Shown piece after piece: positions 13,201-25,729 of a stretch of DNA of 64,000 nt (position 1 is the first letter of the stretch; each line of letters opens with the position of its first letter). Origin of the DNA: Gordius sp. MW1 (taxonomy: Eukaryota > Nematomorpha > Gordioida > Gordea > Gordiidae); assembly GCA_964036665.1 (NCBI GenBank), contig OZ038528.1, positions 9,182,501 through 9,246,500 of the forward strand, written 5' to 3'. The position numbers and the translations under genes were made by a program. The notes under the pieces were generated by a model, which was given only the letters and a program-made list of their open reading frames with translations, ran no database searches and was not told the origin of the DNA.

Positions 13201-14825
13201 TGAAAATGGCTCTATGCGATCATGATTTCAAAGTAATAATTTTTAGATTCTGATAAATTTTTACTTGGGATCATAGAAACGACGTCTAAAACGACAACTT
13301 TCATAGGATGAATACGGTTCAAAGAAAAATATGTGAAAAATTTTGAGGTAAAAATATTAATTTTTTTCGATTCTATGTGAAAGAGCATGAAAAAAATATA
13401 TAAAAGTAAGCCAATTTGAGAATCCTATTATCCTCGATTGACTTCCGAAAAGAGGTTTTAAGCTGCGAGAACTATCATTTTGACAAAAGACAACGTTTTA
13501 TTGTTGCGATTAGTTTGTTGTATCGCAACGTGAGTGCTTAATTTTTGAAAATGGCTCTATGCGATCATGATTTCAAAGTAATAGTTTTCAGATTCTGATA
13601 AATTTTTACTTTTTATCATCAAAACCACGTCTGAAAACGACAACTTTCATCGAATGCATACGGTTGAAAGAAAAATATGTGAAAAATTTTGAGGTAAAAA
13701 TATTTATTTTTTTCGATTTTATGTGAAAGAGCATGAAAAAATATATATAAGTAAGCCAATTTGAGAATCCTATTATCCTCGATTTACTTCCGAAAAGAGG
13801 TTTTTAGCTGCGAGAACTATCATTTTGACAAAAGACAACGTTTTATTTTTTGCGATTTGTTTGTTGTATTGCAACGTGAGTGCTTAATTTCTGAAAATGG
13901 CTCTATGCGATCATGATTTCAAAGTAATAGTTTTTAGATTCTGATAAATTTTTACTTTTTATCATCGAAACCACGTCTGAAAACGTCAACTTTCATCGGA
14001 TGCATACGGTTGAAAGAAAAATATGTGAAAAATTTTGAGGTAAAAATATTTATTTTTTCGATTCTATGTGAAAGAGCATAAAAAAATATATAAAAGTAAG
14101 CCAATTTGAGAATCCTATTATTCTCGATTGACTTCCGAAAAGAGGTTTTAAGCTGCGAGAACTATCATTTTGACAAAAGACAACGTTTTATTGTTGCGAT
14201 TAGTTTGTTGTATCGCAACGTGAGTGCTTAATTTTTGAAAATGGCTCTATGCGATCATGATTTTAAAGTAATAGTTTTTAGATTCTGATAAATTTTTACT
14301 TGGGATCATAGAAACCACGTCTGAAAACGACAACTTTCATAGGATGGATACGGTTCAAAGAAAAATATGTGAAAAATTTTGAGGTAAAAATATTTATTTT
14401 TTTTGATTCTATGTGAAAGAGCATGAAAAAATATATAAAAGTAAGCCAATTTGAGAATCCTATTATCCTCGATTGACTTCCGAAAAGAGGTTTTAAGCTG
14501 CGAGAACTATCATTTTGACAAAAGACAACGTTTTATTGTTGCGATTAGTTTGTTGTATCGCAACGTGAGTCTGTAATTTTTCAAAAATGCACTGTGCGAT
14601 CATGATTTTAAAGTAATAGTTTTCTGATTCTGATAAATTTTTACTTTTTATCATCGAAACCACGTCTGAAAACGACAACTTTCATCGGATGCATACGGTT
14701 GAAAGAAAAATATGTGAAAAATTTTGAGGTAAAAATATTTATTTTTTTCGATTCTATGTGAAAGAGCATGAAAAAATATATATAAGTAAGCCAATTTGAG
14801 AATCCTATTATCCTCGATTGACTTC
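7245..14825. repeat. Tandem macro-unit V, first copy (22 monomers, about 7,580 bp)
   Basis: The sequence from about 7,245 recurs at about 14,826 with an offset of 7,579-7,580 bp as far as 11,010. After 12,390 the offset to the second copy becomes 6,201 bp. Matching rare variants include GAATCTTATTATCC (8,947 and 16,527), CATTTAGACAAAAG (8,311 and 15,889), TTGCATCGCAACGTG (10,760 and 18,340) and the ACTAG/AAAGGCAACG monomer (12,390 and 18,591). The first copy holds four extra monomers. The left edge carries a 6-bp loss (CTCGATCCGAAAAG) not seen in other monomers. Confidence 0.75.
11011..12389. repeat. Extra four-monomer segment (1,379 bp) inside macro-unit V
   Basis: Starts with the diagnostic CTCTATTTACTTCC...ACTAGAACT...AAAGGCAACG monomer, which recurs at 12,390. 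It also holds the CGACGTCTAAAACG and CATCGAATGC monomers that recur at about 13,081 and 13,426. In the second position it has a recombinant monomer (11,356). That copy combines a GATTGACTTCC start with the TTTTTTGCGATTTG marker body, instead of the GTGTGTAATTTTTC monomer found at 12,735. The second macro-unit copy lacks this segment. Confidence 0.68.
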
Positions 14826-17800
14826 CGAAAAGAGGTTTTAAGCTGCGAGAACTATCATTTTGACAAAAGACAAGGTTTTATTGTTGCGATTAGTTTGTTG
14901 TATCGCAACGTGAGTGCTTAATTTTTGAAAATGGCTCTATGCGATCATGATTTCAAAGTAATAGTTTTCAGATTCAGATAAATTTTTACTTGAGATCATA
15001 GAAACCACGTCTGAAAACGACAACTTTCAACGGATGCATACGGTTGAAAGAAAAATATGTGAAAAATTTTGAGGTAAAAATATTTATTTTTTTTTTGATT
15101 CTATGTGAAAGAGCATAAAAAAATATATAAAAGTAAGCACATTTGAGAATCCTATTATCCTCGATTGACTTCCGAAAAGAGGTTTTAAGCTGCGAGAACT
15201 ATCATTTTGACAAAAGACAACGTTTTATTATTGCGATTAGTTTGTTGTATCGCAACGTGAGTGCTTAATTTTTGAAAATGGCTCTATGCGATCATGATTT
15301 CAAAGTAATAGTTTTCAGAATCTGATAAATTTTTACTTGAGATCATAGAAACCACGTCTGAAAACGACAACTTTCAACGGATGCATACGGTTGAAAGAAA
15401 AATATGTGAAAAATTTTGAGGTAAAAATATTTATTTTTTTTTGATTTTATGTGAAAGAGCATGAAAAAATATATAAAAGTAAGCACATTTGAGAATCCTA
15501 TTATCCTCGATTGACTTCCGAAAAGAGGTTTTAAGCTGCGAGAACTATCATTTTGACAAAAGACAACGTTTTATTGTTGCGATTAGTTTGTTGTATCGCA
15601 ACGTGAGTGCTTAATTTTTGAAAATGGCTCTATGCTATCATGATTTCAAAGTAATAGTTTTCAGATTCTGATAAATTTTTACTTGGGATCATAGAAACCA
15701 TGTCTAAAAACGACAACTTTCATCGGATGCATACGGTTGAAAGAAAAATATGTGAAAAATTTTGAGGTAAAAATATTTATTTTTTCGATTCTATGTGAAA
15801 GAGCATGAAAAAATTTATAAAAGTAAGCCAATTTGAGAATCCTATTATCCTCGATTTACTTCCGAAAAGAGGTTAGCTGCGAGAACTATCATTTAGACAA
15901 AAGACAAGGTTTTATTATTGCGATTAGTTTGTTGTATCGCAACGTGAGTGCTTAATTTTTGGAAATGGCTCTATGCGATCATGATTTCAAAGTAATAGTT
16001 TTTAGATTCTGATTAATTTTTACTTTTTATCATCGAAACCACGTCTGAAAACGACAACTGTCATCGGATGCATACGGTTGAAAAAAAATATGTGAAAAAT
16101 TTTGAGGTAAAAATATTTATTTTTTTTTGATTCTATGTAAAAGAGCATGAAAAAATATATAAAAGTAAGCACATTTGAGAATCCTATTATCCTCGATTGA
16201 CTTCCGAAAAGAGGTTTTAAGCTGCGAGAACTATCATTTTGACAAAAGACAACGTTTTATTATTGCGATTAGTTTGTTGTATCGCAACGTGAGTGCTTAA
16301 TTTTTGAAAATGGCTCTATGCGATCATGATTTCAAAGTAATAGTTTTCAGATTCAGATAAATTTTTACTTGAGATCATAGAAACCACGTCTGAAAACGAC
16401 AACTTTCAACGGATGCATACGGTTGAAAGAAAAATATGTGAAAAATTTTGAGGTAAAAATATTTATTTTTTTTTTGATTCTATGTGAAAGAGCATGAAAA
16501 AATATATAAAAGTAAGCCAATTTGAGAATCTTATTATCCTCGATTTACTTCCGAAAAGAGGTTTTAAGCTGCGAGAACTATCATTTTGACAAAAGACAAG
16601 GTTTTATTGTTGCGATTAGTTTGTTGTATCGCAACGTGAGTGCTTAATTTTTGAAAACTGCTCTATGCGATCATGATTTCAAAGTAATAGTTTTCAGATT
16701 CTGATAAATTTTTACTTGGGATCATAGAAACCACGTCTAAAAACGACAACTTTCATCGGATGCATACGGTTGAAAGAAAAATATGTGAAAAATTTTGAGG
16801 TAAAAATATTTATTTTTTTCGATTCTATGTGAAAGAGCATGAAAAAATTTATAAAAGTAAGCCAATTTGAGAATCCTATTATCCTCGATTTACTTCCGAA
16901 AAGAGGTTAGCTGCGAGAACTATCATTTTGACAAAAGACAAGGTTTTATTATTGCGATTAGTTTGTTGTATCGCAACGTGAGTGCTTAATTTTTGGAAAT
17001 GGCTCTATGCGATCATGATTTCAAAGTAATAGTTTTTAGATTCTGATAAATTTTTACTTTTTATCATCGAAACCACGTCTGAAAACGACAACTGTCATCG
17101 GATGCATACGGTTGAAAAAAAATATGTGAAAAATTTTGAGGTAAAAATATTTATTTTTTTTTTGATTCTATGTAAAAGAGCATGAAAAAATATATAAAAG
17201 TAAGCACATTTGAGAATCCTATTATCCTCGATTGACTTCCGAAAAGAGGTTTTAAGCTGCGAGAACTATCATTTTGACAAAAGACAACGTTTTATTATTG
17301 CGATTTGTTTGTTGTATCGCAACGTGAGTGCTTAATTTTTGAAAATGGCTCTATGCGATCATGATTTCAAAGTAATAGTTTTCAGAATCTGATAAATTTT
17401 TACTTGAGATCATAGAAACCACGTCTGAAAACGACAACTTTCAACGGATGCATACGGTTGAAAGAAAAATATGTGAAAAATTTTGAGGTAAAAATATTTA
17501 TTTTTTTTTGATTCTATGTGAAAGAGCATGAAAAAATATATAAAAGTAAGCCAATTTGAGAATCCTATTATCCTCGATTTACTTCCGAAAAGAGGTTTTA
17601 AGCTGCGAGAACTATCATTTTGACAAAAGACAAGGTTTTATTGTTGCGATTAGTTTGTTGTATCGCAACGTGAGTGCTTAATTTTTGAAAACTGCTCTAT
17701 GCGATTATGATTTCAACGTAATAGTTTTTAGATTCTGATAAATTTTTACTTTTTATCATGGATACTACGTTTGAAAACGACAACTTGGATGAATACGGTT

Positions 17801-20800
17801 GAAAGAAAAATATGTGAAAAATTTTGAGGTAAAAATATTTATTTTTTTCGATTCTATGTGAAAGAGCATAAAAAAATATATAAAAGTAAGCCAATTTGAG
17901 AATCCTATTATCCTCGATTGACTTCCGAAAAGAGGTTTTAAGCTGCGAGAACTATCATTTTGACAAAAGACAACGTTTTATTGTTGCGATTAGTTTGTTG
18001 TATCGCAACGTGAGTGCTTAATTTTTGAAAATGGCTCTATGCGATCATGATTTCAAAGTAATAGTTTTCAGATTCTGATAAATTTTTACTTGGGATCATA
18101 GAAACCACGTCTAAAAACGACAACTTTCATCGGATGCATACGGTTGAAAGAAAAATATGTGAAAAATTTTGAGGTAAAAATATTTATTTTTTTCGATTCT
18201 ATGTGAAAGAGCATGAAAAAATTTATAAAAGTAAGCTAATTTGAGAATCCTATTATCCTCGATTTACTTCCGAAAAGAGGTTAGCTGCGAGAACTATCAT
18301 TTTGACAAAAGACAAGGTTTTATTATTGCGATTAGTTTGTTGCATCGCAACGTGAGTGTGTAATTTTTCAAAAATGCACTATGCGATCATGATTTTAAAG
18401 TAATAGTTTTCTGATTCTGATAAATTTTTACTTTTTATCATCGAAACCACGTCTGAAAACGACAACTTTCATCGGATGCATACGGTTAAAAGAAAAACAT
18501 GTGAAAAATTTTGAGGTAAAAATATTTTTTTTTTCGATTCTATGTGAAAGAGCATGAAAAAATATATATAAGTAAGCCAATTTGAGAATCCTATTATCCT
18601 CTATTTACTTCCGAAAAGAGGTTTTTAGCTACTAGAACTATCATTTTGACAAAAGGCAACGTTTTATTGTTGCGATTAGTTTGTTGTATCGCAACGTGAG
18701 TGCTTAATTTTTGAAAATGGCTCTATGCGATCATGATTTCAAAGTAATAGTTTTTAGATTCTGATAAATTTTTACTTGGGATCATAGAAACCACGTCTGA
18801 AAACGACAACTTTCATAGGATGAATACGGTTCAAAGAAAAATATGTGAAAATTTTTGAGGTAAAAATATTTATTTTTTTCGATTCTATGTGAAAGAGCAT
18901 GAAAAAATATATAAAAGTAAGCCAATTTGAGAATCCTATTATCCTCGATTGACTTCCGAAAAGAGGTTTTAAGCTGCGAGAACTATCATTTTGACAAAAG
19001 ACAACGTTTTATTGTTGCGATTAGTTTGTTGTATCGCAACGTGAGTGTGTAATTTTTCAAAAATGCACTGTGCGATCATGATTTTAAAGTAATAGTTTTC
19101 TGATTCTGATAAATTTTTACTTTTTATCATCGAAACCACGTCTGAAAACGACAACTTTCATCGGATGCATACGGTTGAAAGAAAAATATGTGAAAAATTT
19201 TGAGGTAAAAATATTTATTTTTTTCGATTCTATGTGAAAGAGCATGAAAAAATATATATAAGTAAGCCAATTTGAGAATCCTATTATCCTCGATTTACTT
19301 CCGAAAAGAGGTTTTAAGCTGCGAGAACTATCATTTTGACAAAAGACAACGTTTTATTGTTGCGATTAGTTTGTTGTATCGCAACGTGAGTGCTTAATTT
19401 TTGAAAATGGCTCTATGCGATCATGATTTCAAAGTAATAATTTTTAGATTCTGATAAATTTTTACTTGGGATCATAGAAACGACGTCTAAAACGACAACT
19501 TTCATAGGATGAATACGGTTCAAAGAAAAATATGTGAAAAATTTTGAGGTAAAAATATTAATTTTTTTCGATTCTATGTGAAAGAGCATGAAAAAAATAT
19601 ATAAAAGTAAGCCAATTTGAGAATCCTATTATCCTCGATTGACTTCCGAAAAGAGGTTTTAAGCTGCGAGAACTATCATTTTGACAAAAGACAACGTTTT
19701 ATTGTTACGATTAGTTTGTTGTATCGCAACGTGAGTGCTTAATTTTTGAAAATGGCTCTATGCGATCATGATTTCAAAGTAATGTTTTCAGATTCTGATA
19801 AATTTTTACTTTTTATCATCAAAACCACGTCTGAAAACGACAACTTTCATCGAATGCATACGGTTGAAAGAAAAATATGTGAAAAATTTTGAGGTAAAAA
19901 TATTTATTTTTTTCGATTTTATGTGAAAGAGCATGAAAAAATATATATAAGTAAGCCAATTTGAGAATCCTATTATCCTCGATTTACTTCCGAAAAGAGG
20001 TTTTTAGCTGCGAGAACTATCATTTTGACAAAAGACAACGTTTTATTTTTTGCGATTTGTTTGTTGTATTGCAACGTGAGTGCTTAATTTCTGAAAATGG
20101 CTCTATGCGATCATGATTTCAAAGTAATAGTTTTTAGATTCTGATAAATTTTTACTTTTTATCATCGAAACCACGTCTGAAAACGTCAACTTTCATCGGA
20201 TGCATACGGTTGAAAGAAAAATATGTGAAAAATTTTGAGGTAAAAATATTTATTTTTTCGATTCTATGTGAAAGAGCATAAAAAAATATATAAAAGTAAG
20301 CCAATTTGAGAATCCTATTATTCTCGATTGACTTCCGAAAAGAGGTTTTAAGCTGCGAGAACTATCATTTTGACAAAAGACAACGTTTTATTGTTGCGAT
20401 TAGTTTGTTGTATCGCAACGTGAGTGCTTAATTTTTGAAAATGGCTCTATGCGATCATGATTTTAAAGTAATAGTTTTTAGATTCTGATAAATTTTTACT
20501 TGGGATCATAGAAACCACGTCTGAAAACGACAACTTTCATAGGATGGATACGGTTCAAAGAAAAATATGTGAAAAATTTTGAGGTAAAAATATTTATTTT
20601 TTTTTGATTCTATGTGAAAGAGCATGAAAAAATATATAAAAGTAAGCCAATTTGAGAATCCTATTATCCTCGATTGACTTCCGAAAAGAGGTTTTAAGCT
20701 GCGAGAACTATCATTTTGACAAAAGACAACGTTTTATTGTTGCGATTAGTTTGTTGTATCGCAACGTGAGTCTGTAATTTTTCAAAAATGCACTGTGCGA

Positions 20801-21026
20801 TCATGATTTTAAAGTAATAGTTTTCTGATTCTGATAAATTTTTACTTTTTATCATCGAAACCACGTCTGAAAACGACAACTTTCATCGGATGCATACGGT
20901 TGAAAGAAAAATATGTGAAAAATTTTGAGGTAAAAATATTTATTTTTTTCGATTCTATGTGAAAGAGCATGAAAAAATATATATAAGTAAGCCAATTTGA
21001 GAATCCTATTATCCTCGATTGACTTC
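14826..21026. repeat. Tandem macro-unit V, second copy (18 monomers, about 6,201 bp)
   Basis: Directly follows the first copy and is nearly identical to it outside a missing 1,379-bp, four-monomer segment equivalent to 11,011-12,389. Its last three monomers (19,970 onwards) match 13,770-14,825 and then continue into sequence matching 4,170-7,230. The duplication therefore split a formerly continuous U1-like block. Small private changes include a TTACGATTAG dyad mutation near 19,706 and a loss of TA in AGTAATGTTTTC near 19,781. Confidence 0.72.
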
Positions 21027-21999
21027 CGAAAAGAGGTTTTAAGCTGCGAGAACTATCATTTTGACAAAAGACAACGTTTTATTGTTGCGATTAGTTTGTT
21101 GTATCGCAACGTGAGTGCTTAATTTTTGAAAATGGCTCTATGCTATCATGATTTCAAAGTAATAGTTTTCAGATTCTGATAAATTTTTACTTGGGATCAT
21201 AGAAACCACGTCTAAAAACGACAACTTTCATCGGATGCATACGGTTGAAAGAAAAATATGTGAAAAATTTTGAGGTAAAAATATTTATTTTTTTCGATTC
21301 TATGTGAAAGAGCATGAAAAAATTTATAAAAGTAAGCCAATTTGAGAATCCTATTATCCTCGATTTACTTCCGAAAAGAGGTTAGCTGCGAGAACTATCA
21401 TTTTGACAAAAGACAAGGTTTTATTATTGCGATTAGTTTGTTGTATCGCAACGTGAGTGCTTAATTTTTGGAAATGGCTCTATGCGATCATGATTTCAAA
21501 GTAATAGTTTTTAGATTCTGATAAATTTTTACTTGAGATCATAGAAACCACGTCTGAAAACGACAACTGTCATCGGATGCATACGGTTGAAAAAAAATAT
21601 GTGAAAAATTCTGAGGTAAAAATATTTATTTTTTTTTGATTCTATGTAAAAGAGCATGAAAAAATATATAAAAGTAAGCACATTTGAGAATCCTATTATC
21701 CTCGATTGACTTCCGAAAAGAGGTTTTAAGCTGCGAGAACTATCATTTTGACAAAAGACAACGTTTTATTATTGCGATTAGTTTGTTGTATAGCAACGTG
21801 AGTGCTTAATTTTTGAAAATGGCTCTATGCGATCATGATTTCAAAGTAATAGTTTTCAGATTCAGATAAATTTTTACTTGAGATCATAGAAACCACGTCT
21901 GAAAACGACAACTTTCAACGGATGCATACGGTTGAAAGAAAAATATGTGAAAAATTTTGAGGTAAAAATATTTTTTTTTTTTTTTTGATTCTATGTGAA

Positions 22000-23395
22000 A
22001 GAGCATGAAAAAATATATAAAAGTAAGCCAATTTGAGAATCCTATTATCCTCGATTTACTTCCGAAAAGAGGTTTTAAGCTGCGAGAACTATCATTTTGA
22101 CAAAAGACAAGGTTTTATTGTTGCGATTAGTTTGTTGTATCGCAACGTGAGTGCTTAATTTTTGAAAACTGCTCTATGCGATTATGATTTCAACGTAATA
22201 GTTTTTAGATTCTGATAAATTTTTACTTTTTATCATGGATACTACGTTTGAAAACGACAACTTGGATGAATACGGTTGAAAGAAAAATATGTGAAAATTT
22301 TTGAGGTAAAAATATTTATTTTTTTCGATTCTATGTGAAAGAGCATAAAAAAATATATAAAAGTAAGCCAATTTGAGAATCCTATTATCCTCGATTGACT
22401 TCCGAAAAGAGGTTTTAAGCTGCGTGAACTATCATTTTGACAATAGACAACGTTTTATTGTTGCGATTAGTTTGTTGTATCGCAACGTGAGTGCTTAATT
22501 TTTGAAAATGGCTCTATGCGATCATGATTTCAAAGTAATAGTTTTCAGATTCTGATAAATTTTTACTTGGGATCATAGAAACCACGTCTAAAAACGACAA
22601 CTTTCATCGGATGCATACGGTTGAAAGAAAAATATGTGAAAAATTTTGAGGTAAAAATATTTATTTTTTTCGATTCTATGTGAAAGAGCATGAAAAAATT
22701 TATAAAAGTAAGCCAATTTGAGAATCCTATTATCCTCGATTTACTTCCGAAAAGAGGTTAGCTGCGAGAACTATCATTTTGACAAAAGACAAGGTTTTAT
22801 TATTGCGATTAGTTTGTTGTATCGCAACGTGAGTGCTTAATTTTTGGAAATGGCTCTATGCGATCATGATTTCAAAGTAATAGTTTTTAGATTCTGATAA
22901 ATTTTTACTTTTTATCATCGAAACCACGTCTGAAAACGACAACTGTCATCGGATGCATACGGTTGAAAAAAAATATGTGAAAAATTTTGAGGTAAAAATA
23001 TTTATTTTTTTTTGATTCTATGTAAAAGAGCATGAAAAAATATATAAAAGTAAGCACATTTGAGAATCCTATTATCCTCGATTGACTTCCGAAAAGAGGT
23101 TTTAAGCTGCGAGAACTATCATTTTGACAAAAGACAACGTTTTATTATTGCGATTAGTTTGTTGTATCGCAACGTGAGTGCTTAATTTTTGAAAATGGCT
23201 CTATGCGATCATGATTTCAAAGTAATAGTTTTCAGAATCTGATAAATTTTTACTTGAGATCATAGAAACCACGTCTGAAAACGACAACTTTCAACGGTTG
23301 CATACGGTTGAAAGAAAAATATGTGAAAAATTTTGAGGTAAAAATATTTATTTTTTTTTGATTCTATGTGAAAGAGCATGAAAAAATATATAAAA
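22000..23395. repeat. Satellite block repeated at about 25,100-26,490 (offset 3,098 bp, nine monomers)
   Basis: Shares the AACTTGGATG monomer (22,259 and 25,357), the GCGTGAACT monomer and the GAGGTTAGCTG monomer in the same order. A private TTGACAATAGAC change at 22,437 is absent from the other copy. The match ends where this copy reads GTAAGCACATTTG and the other GTAAGCCAATTTG. Confidence 0.65.
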
Positions 23396-25729
23396 GTAAG
23401 CACATTTGAGAATCCTATTATCCTCGATTGACTTCCGAAAAGAGGTTTTAAGCTGCGAGAACTATCATTTTGACAAAAGACAACGTTTTATTGTTGCGAT
23501 TAGTTTGTTGTATCGCAACGTGAGTGCTTAATTTTTGAAAATGGCTCTATGCTATCATGATTTCAAAGTAATAGTTTTCAGATTCTGATAAATTTTTACT
23601 TGGGATCATAGAAACCACGTCTAAAAACGACAACTTTCATCGGATGCATACGGTTGAAAGAAAAATATGTGAAAAATTTTGAGGTAAAAATATTTATTTT
23701 TTTCGATTCTATGTGAAAGAGCATGAAAAAATTTATAAAAGTAAGCCAATTTGAGAATCCTATTATCCTCGATTTACTTCCGAAAAGAGGTTAGCTGCGA
23801 GAACTATCATTTTGACAAAAGACAAGGTTTTATTATTGCGATTAGTTTGTTGTATCGCAACGTGAGTGCTTAATTTTTGGAAATGGCTCTATGCGATCAT
23901 GATTTCAAAGTAATAGTTTTTAGATTCTGATAAATTTTTACTTTTTATCATCGAAACCACGTCTGAAAACGACAACTGTCATCGGATGCATACGGTTGAA
24001 AAAAAATATGTGAAAAATTTTGAGGTAAAAATATTTATTTTTTTTTGATTCTATGTAAAAGAGCATGAAAAAATATATAAAAGTAAGCACATTTGAGAAT
24101 CCTATTATCCTCGATTGACTTCCGAAAAGAGGTTTTAAGCTGCGAGAACTATCATTTTGACAAAAGACAACGTTTTATTATTGCGATTAGTTTGTTGTAT
24201 CGCAACGTGAGTGCTTAATTTTTGAAAATGGCTCTATGCGATCATGATTTCAAAGTAATAGTTTTCAGATTCAGATAAATTTTTACTTGAGATCATAGAA
24301 ACCACGTCTGAAAACGACAACTTTCAACGGATGCATACGGTTGAAACAAAAATATGTGAAAAATTTTGAGGTAAAAATATTTATTTTTTTTTTGATTCTA
24401 TGTGAAAGAGCATGAAAAAATATATAAAAGTAAGCCAATTTGAGAATCCTATTATCCTCGATTTACTTCCGAAAAGAGGTTTTAAGCTGCGAGAACTATC
24501 ATTTTGACAAAAGACAACGTTTTATTGTTGCGATTAGTTTGTTGTATCGCAACGTGAGTGCTTAATTTTTGAAAATGGCTCTATGCTATCATGATTTCAA
24601 AGTAATAGTTTTCAGATTCTGATAAATTTTTACTTGGGATCATAGAAACCACGTCTAAAAACGACAACTTTCATCGGATGCATACGGTTGAAAGAAAAAT
24701 ATGTAAAATATTTTAAGGTAAAAATATTTATTTTTTTCGATTCTATGTGAAAGAGCATGAAAAAATATATAAAAGTAAGCCAATTTGAGAATCCTATTAT
24801 CCTCGATTTACTTCCGAAAAGAGGTTTTAAGCTGCCAGAACTATTCATTTTGACAAAAGACAACGATTTATTGTTGCGATTAGTTTGTTGTATCGCAACG
24901 TGAGTGCTTAATTTTTGAAAACTGCTCTATGCGATTATGATTTCAAAGTAATAGTTTTTAGATTTTGATAAATTTTTACTTGGGATCATAGAAACCACGT
25001 CTTAAAACGACAACTTTCACCGGATGAATACGGTTCAAAGAAAAATATGTGAAAAATTTTGAGGTAAAAATATTTATTTTTTTCGATTCTATGTGAAAGA
25101 GCATGAAAAAATATATAAAAGTAAGCCAATTTGAGAATCCTATTATCCTCGATTTACTTCCGAAAAGAGGTTTTAAGCTGCGAGAACTATCATTTTGACA
25201 AAAGACAAGGTTTTATTGTTGCGATTAGTTTGTTGTATCGCAACGTGAGTGCTTAATTTTTGAAAACTGCTCTATGCGATTATGATTTCAACGTAATAGT
25301 TTTTAGATTCTGATAAATTTTTACTTTTTATCATGGATACTACGTTTGAAAACGACAACTTGGATGAATACGGTTGAAAGAAAAATATGTGAAAATTTTT
25401 GAGGTAAAAATATTTATTTTTTTCGATTCTATGTGAAAGAGCATAAAAAAATATATAAAAGTAAGCCAATTTGAGAATCCTATTATCCTCGATTGACTTC
25501 CGAAAAGAGGTTTTAAGCTGCGTGAACTATCATTTTGACAAAAGACAACGTTTTATTGTTGCGATTAGTTTGTTGTATCGCAACGTGAGTGCTTAATTTT
25601 TGAAAATGGCTCTATGCGATCATGATTTCAAAGTAATAGTTTTCAGATTCTGATAAATTTTTACTTGGGATCATAGAAACCACGTCTAAAAACGACAACT
25701 TTCATCGGATGCATACGGTTGAAAGAAAA

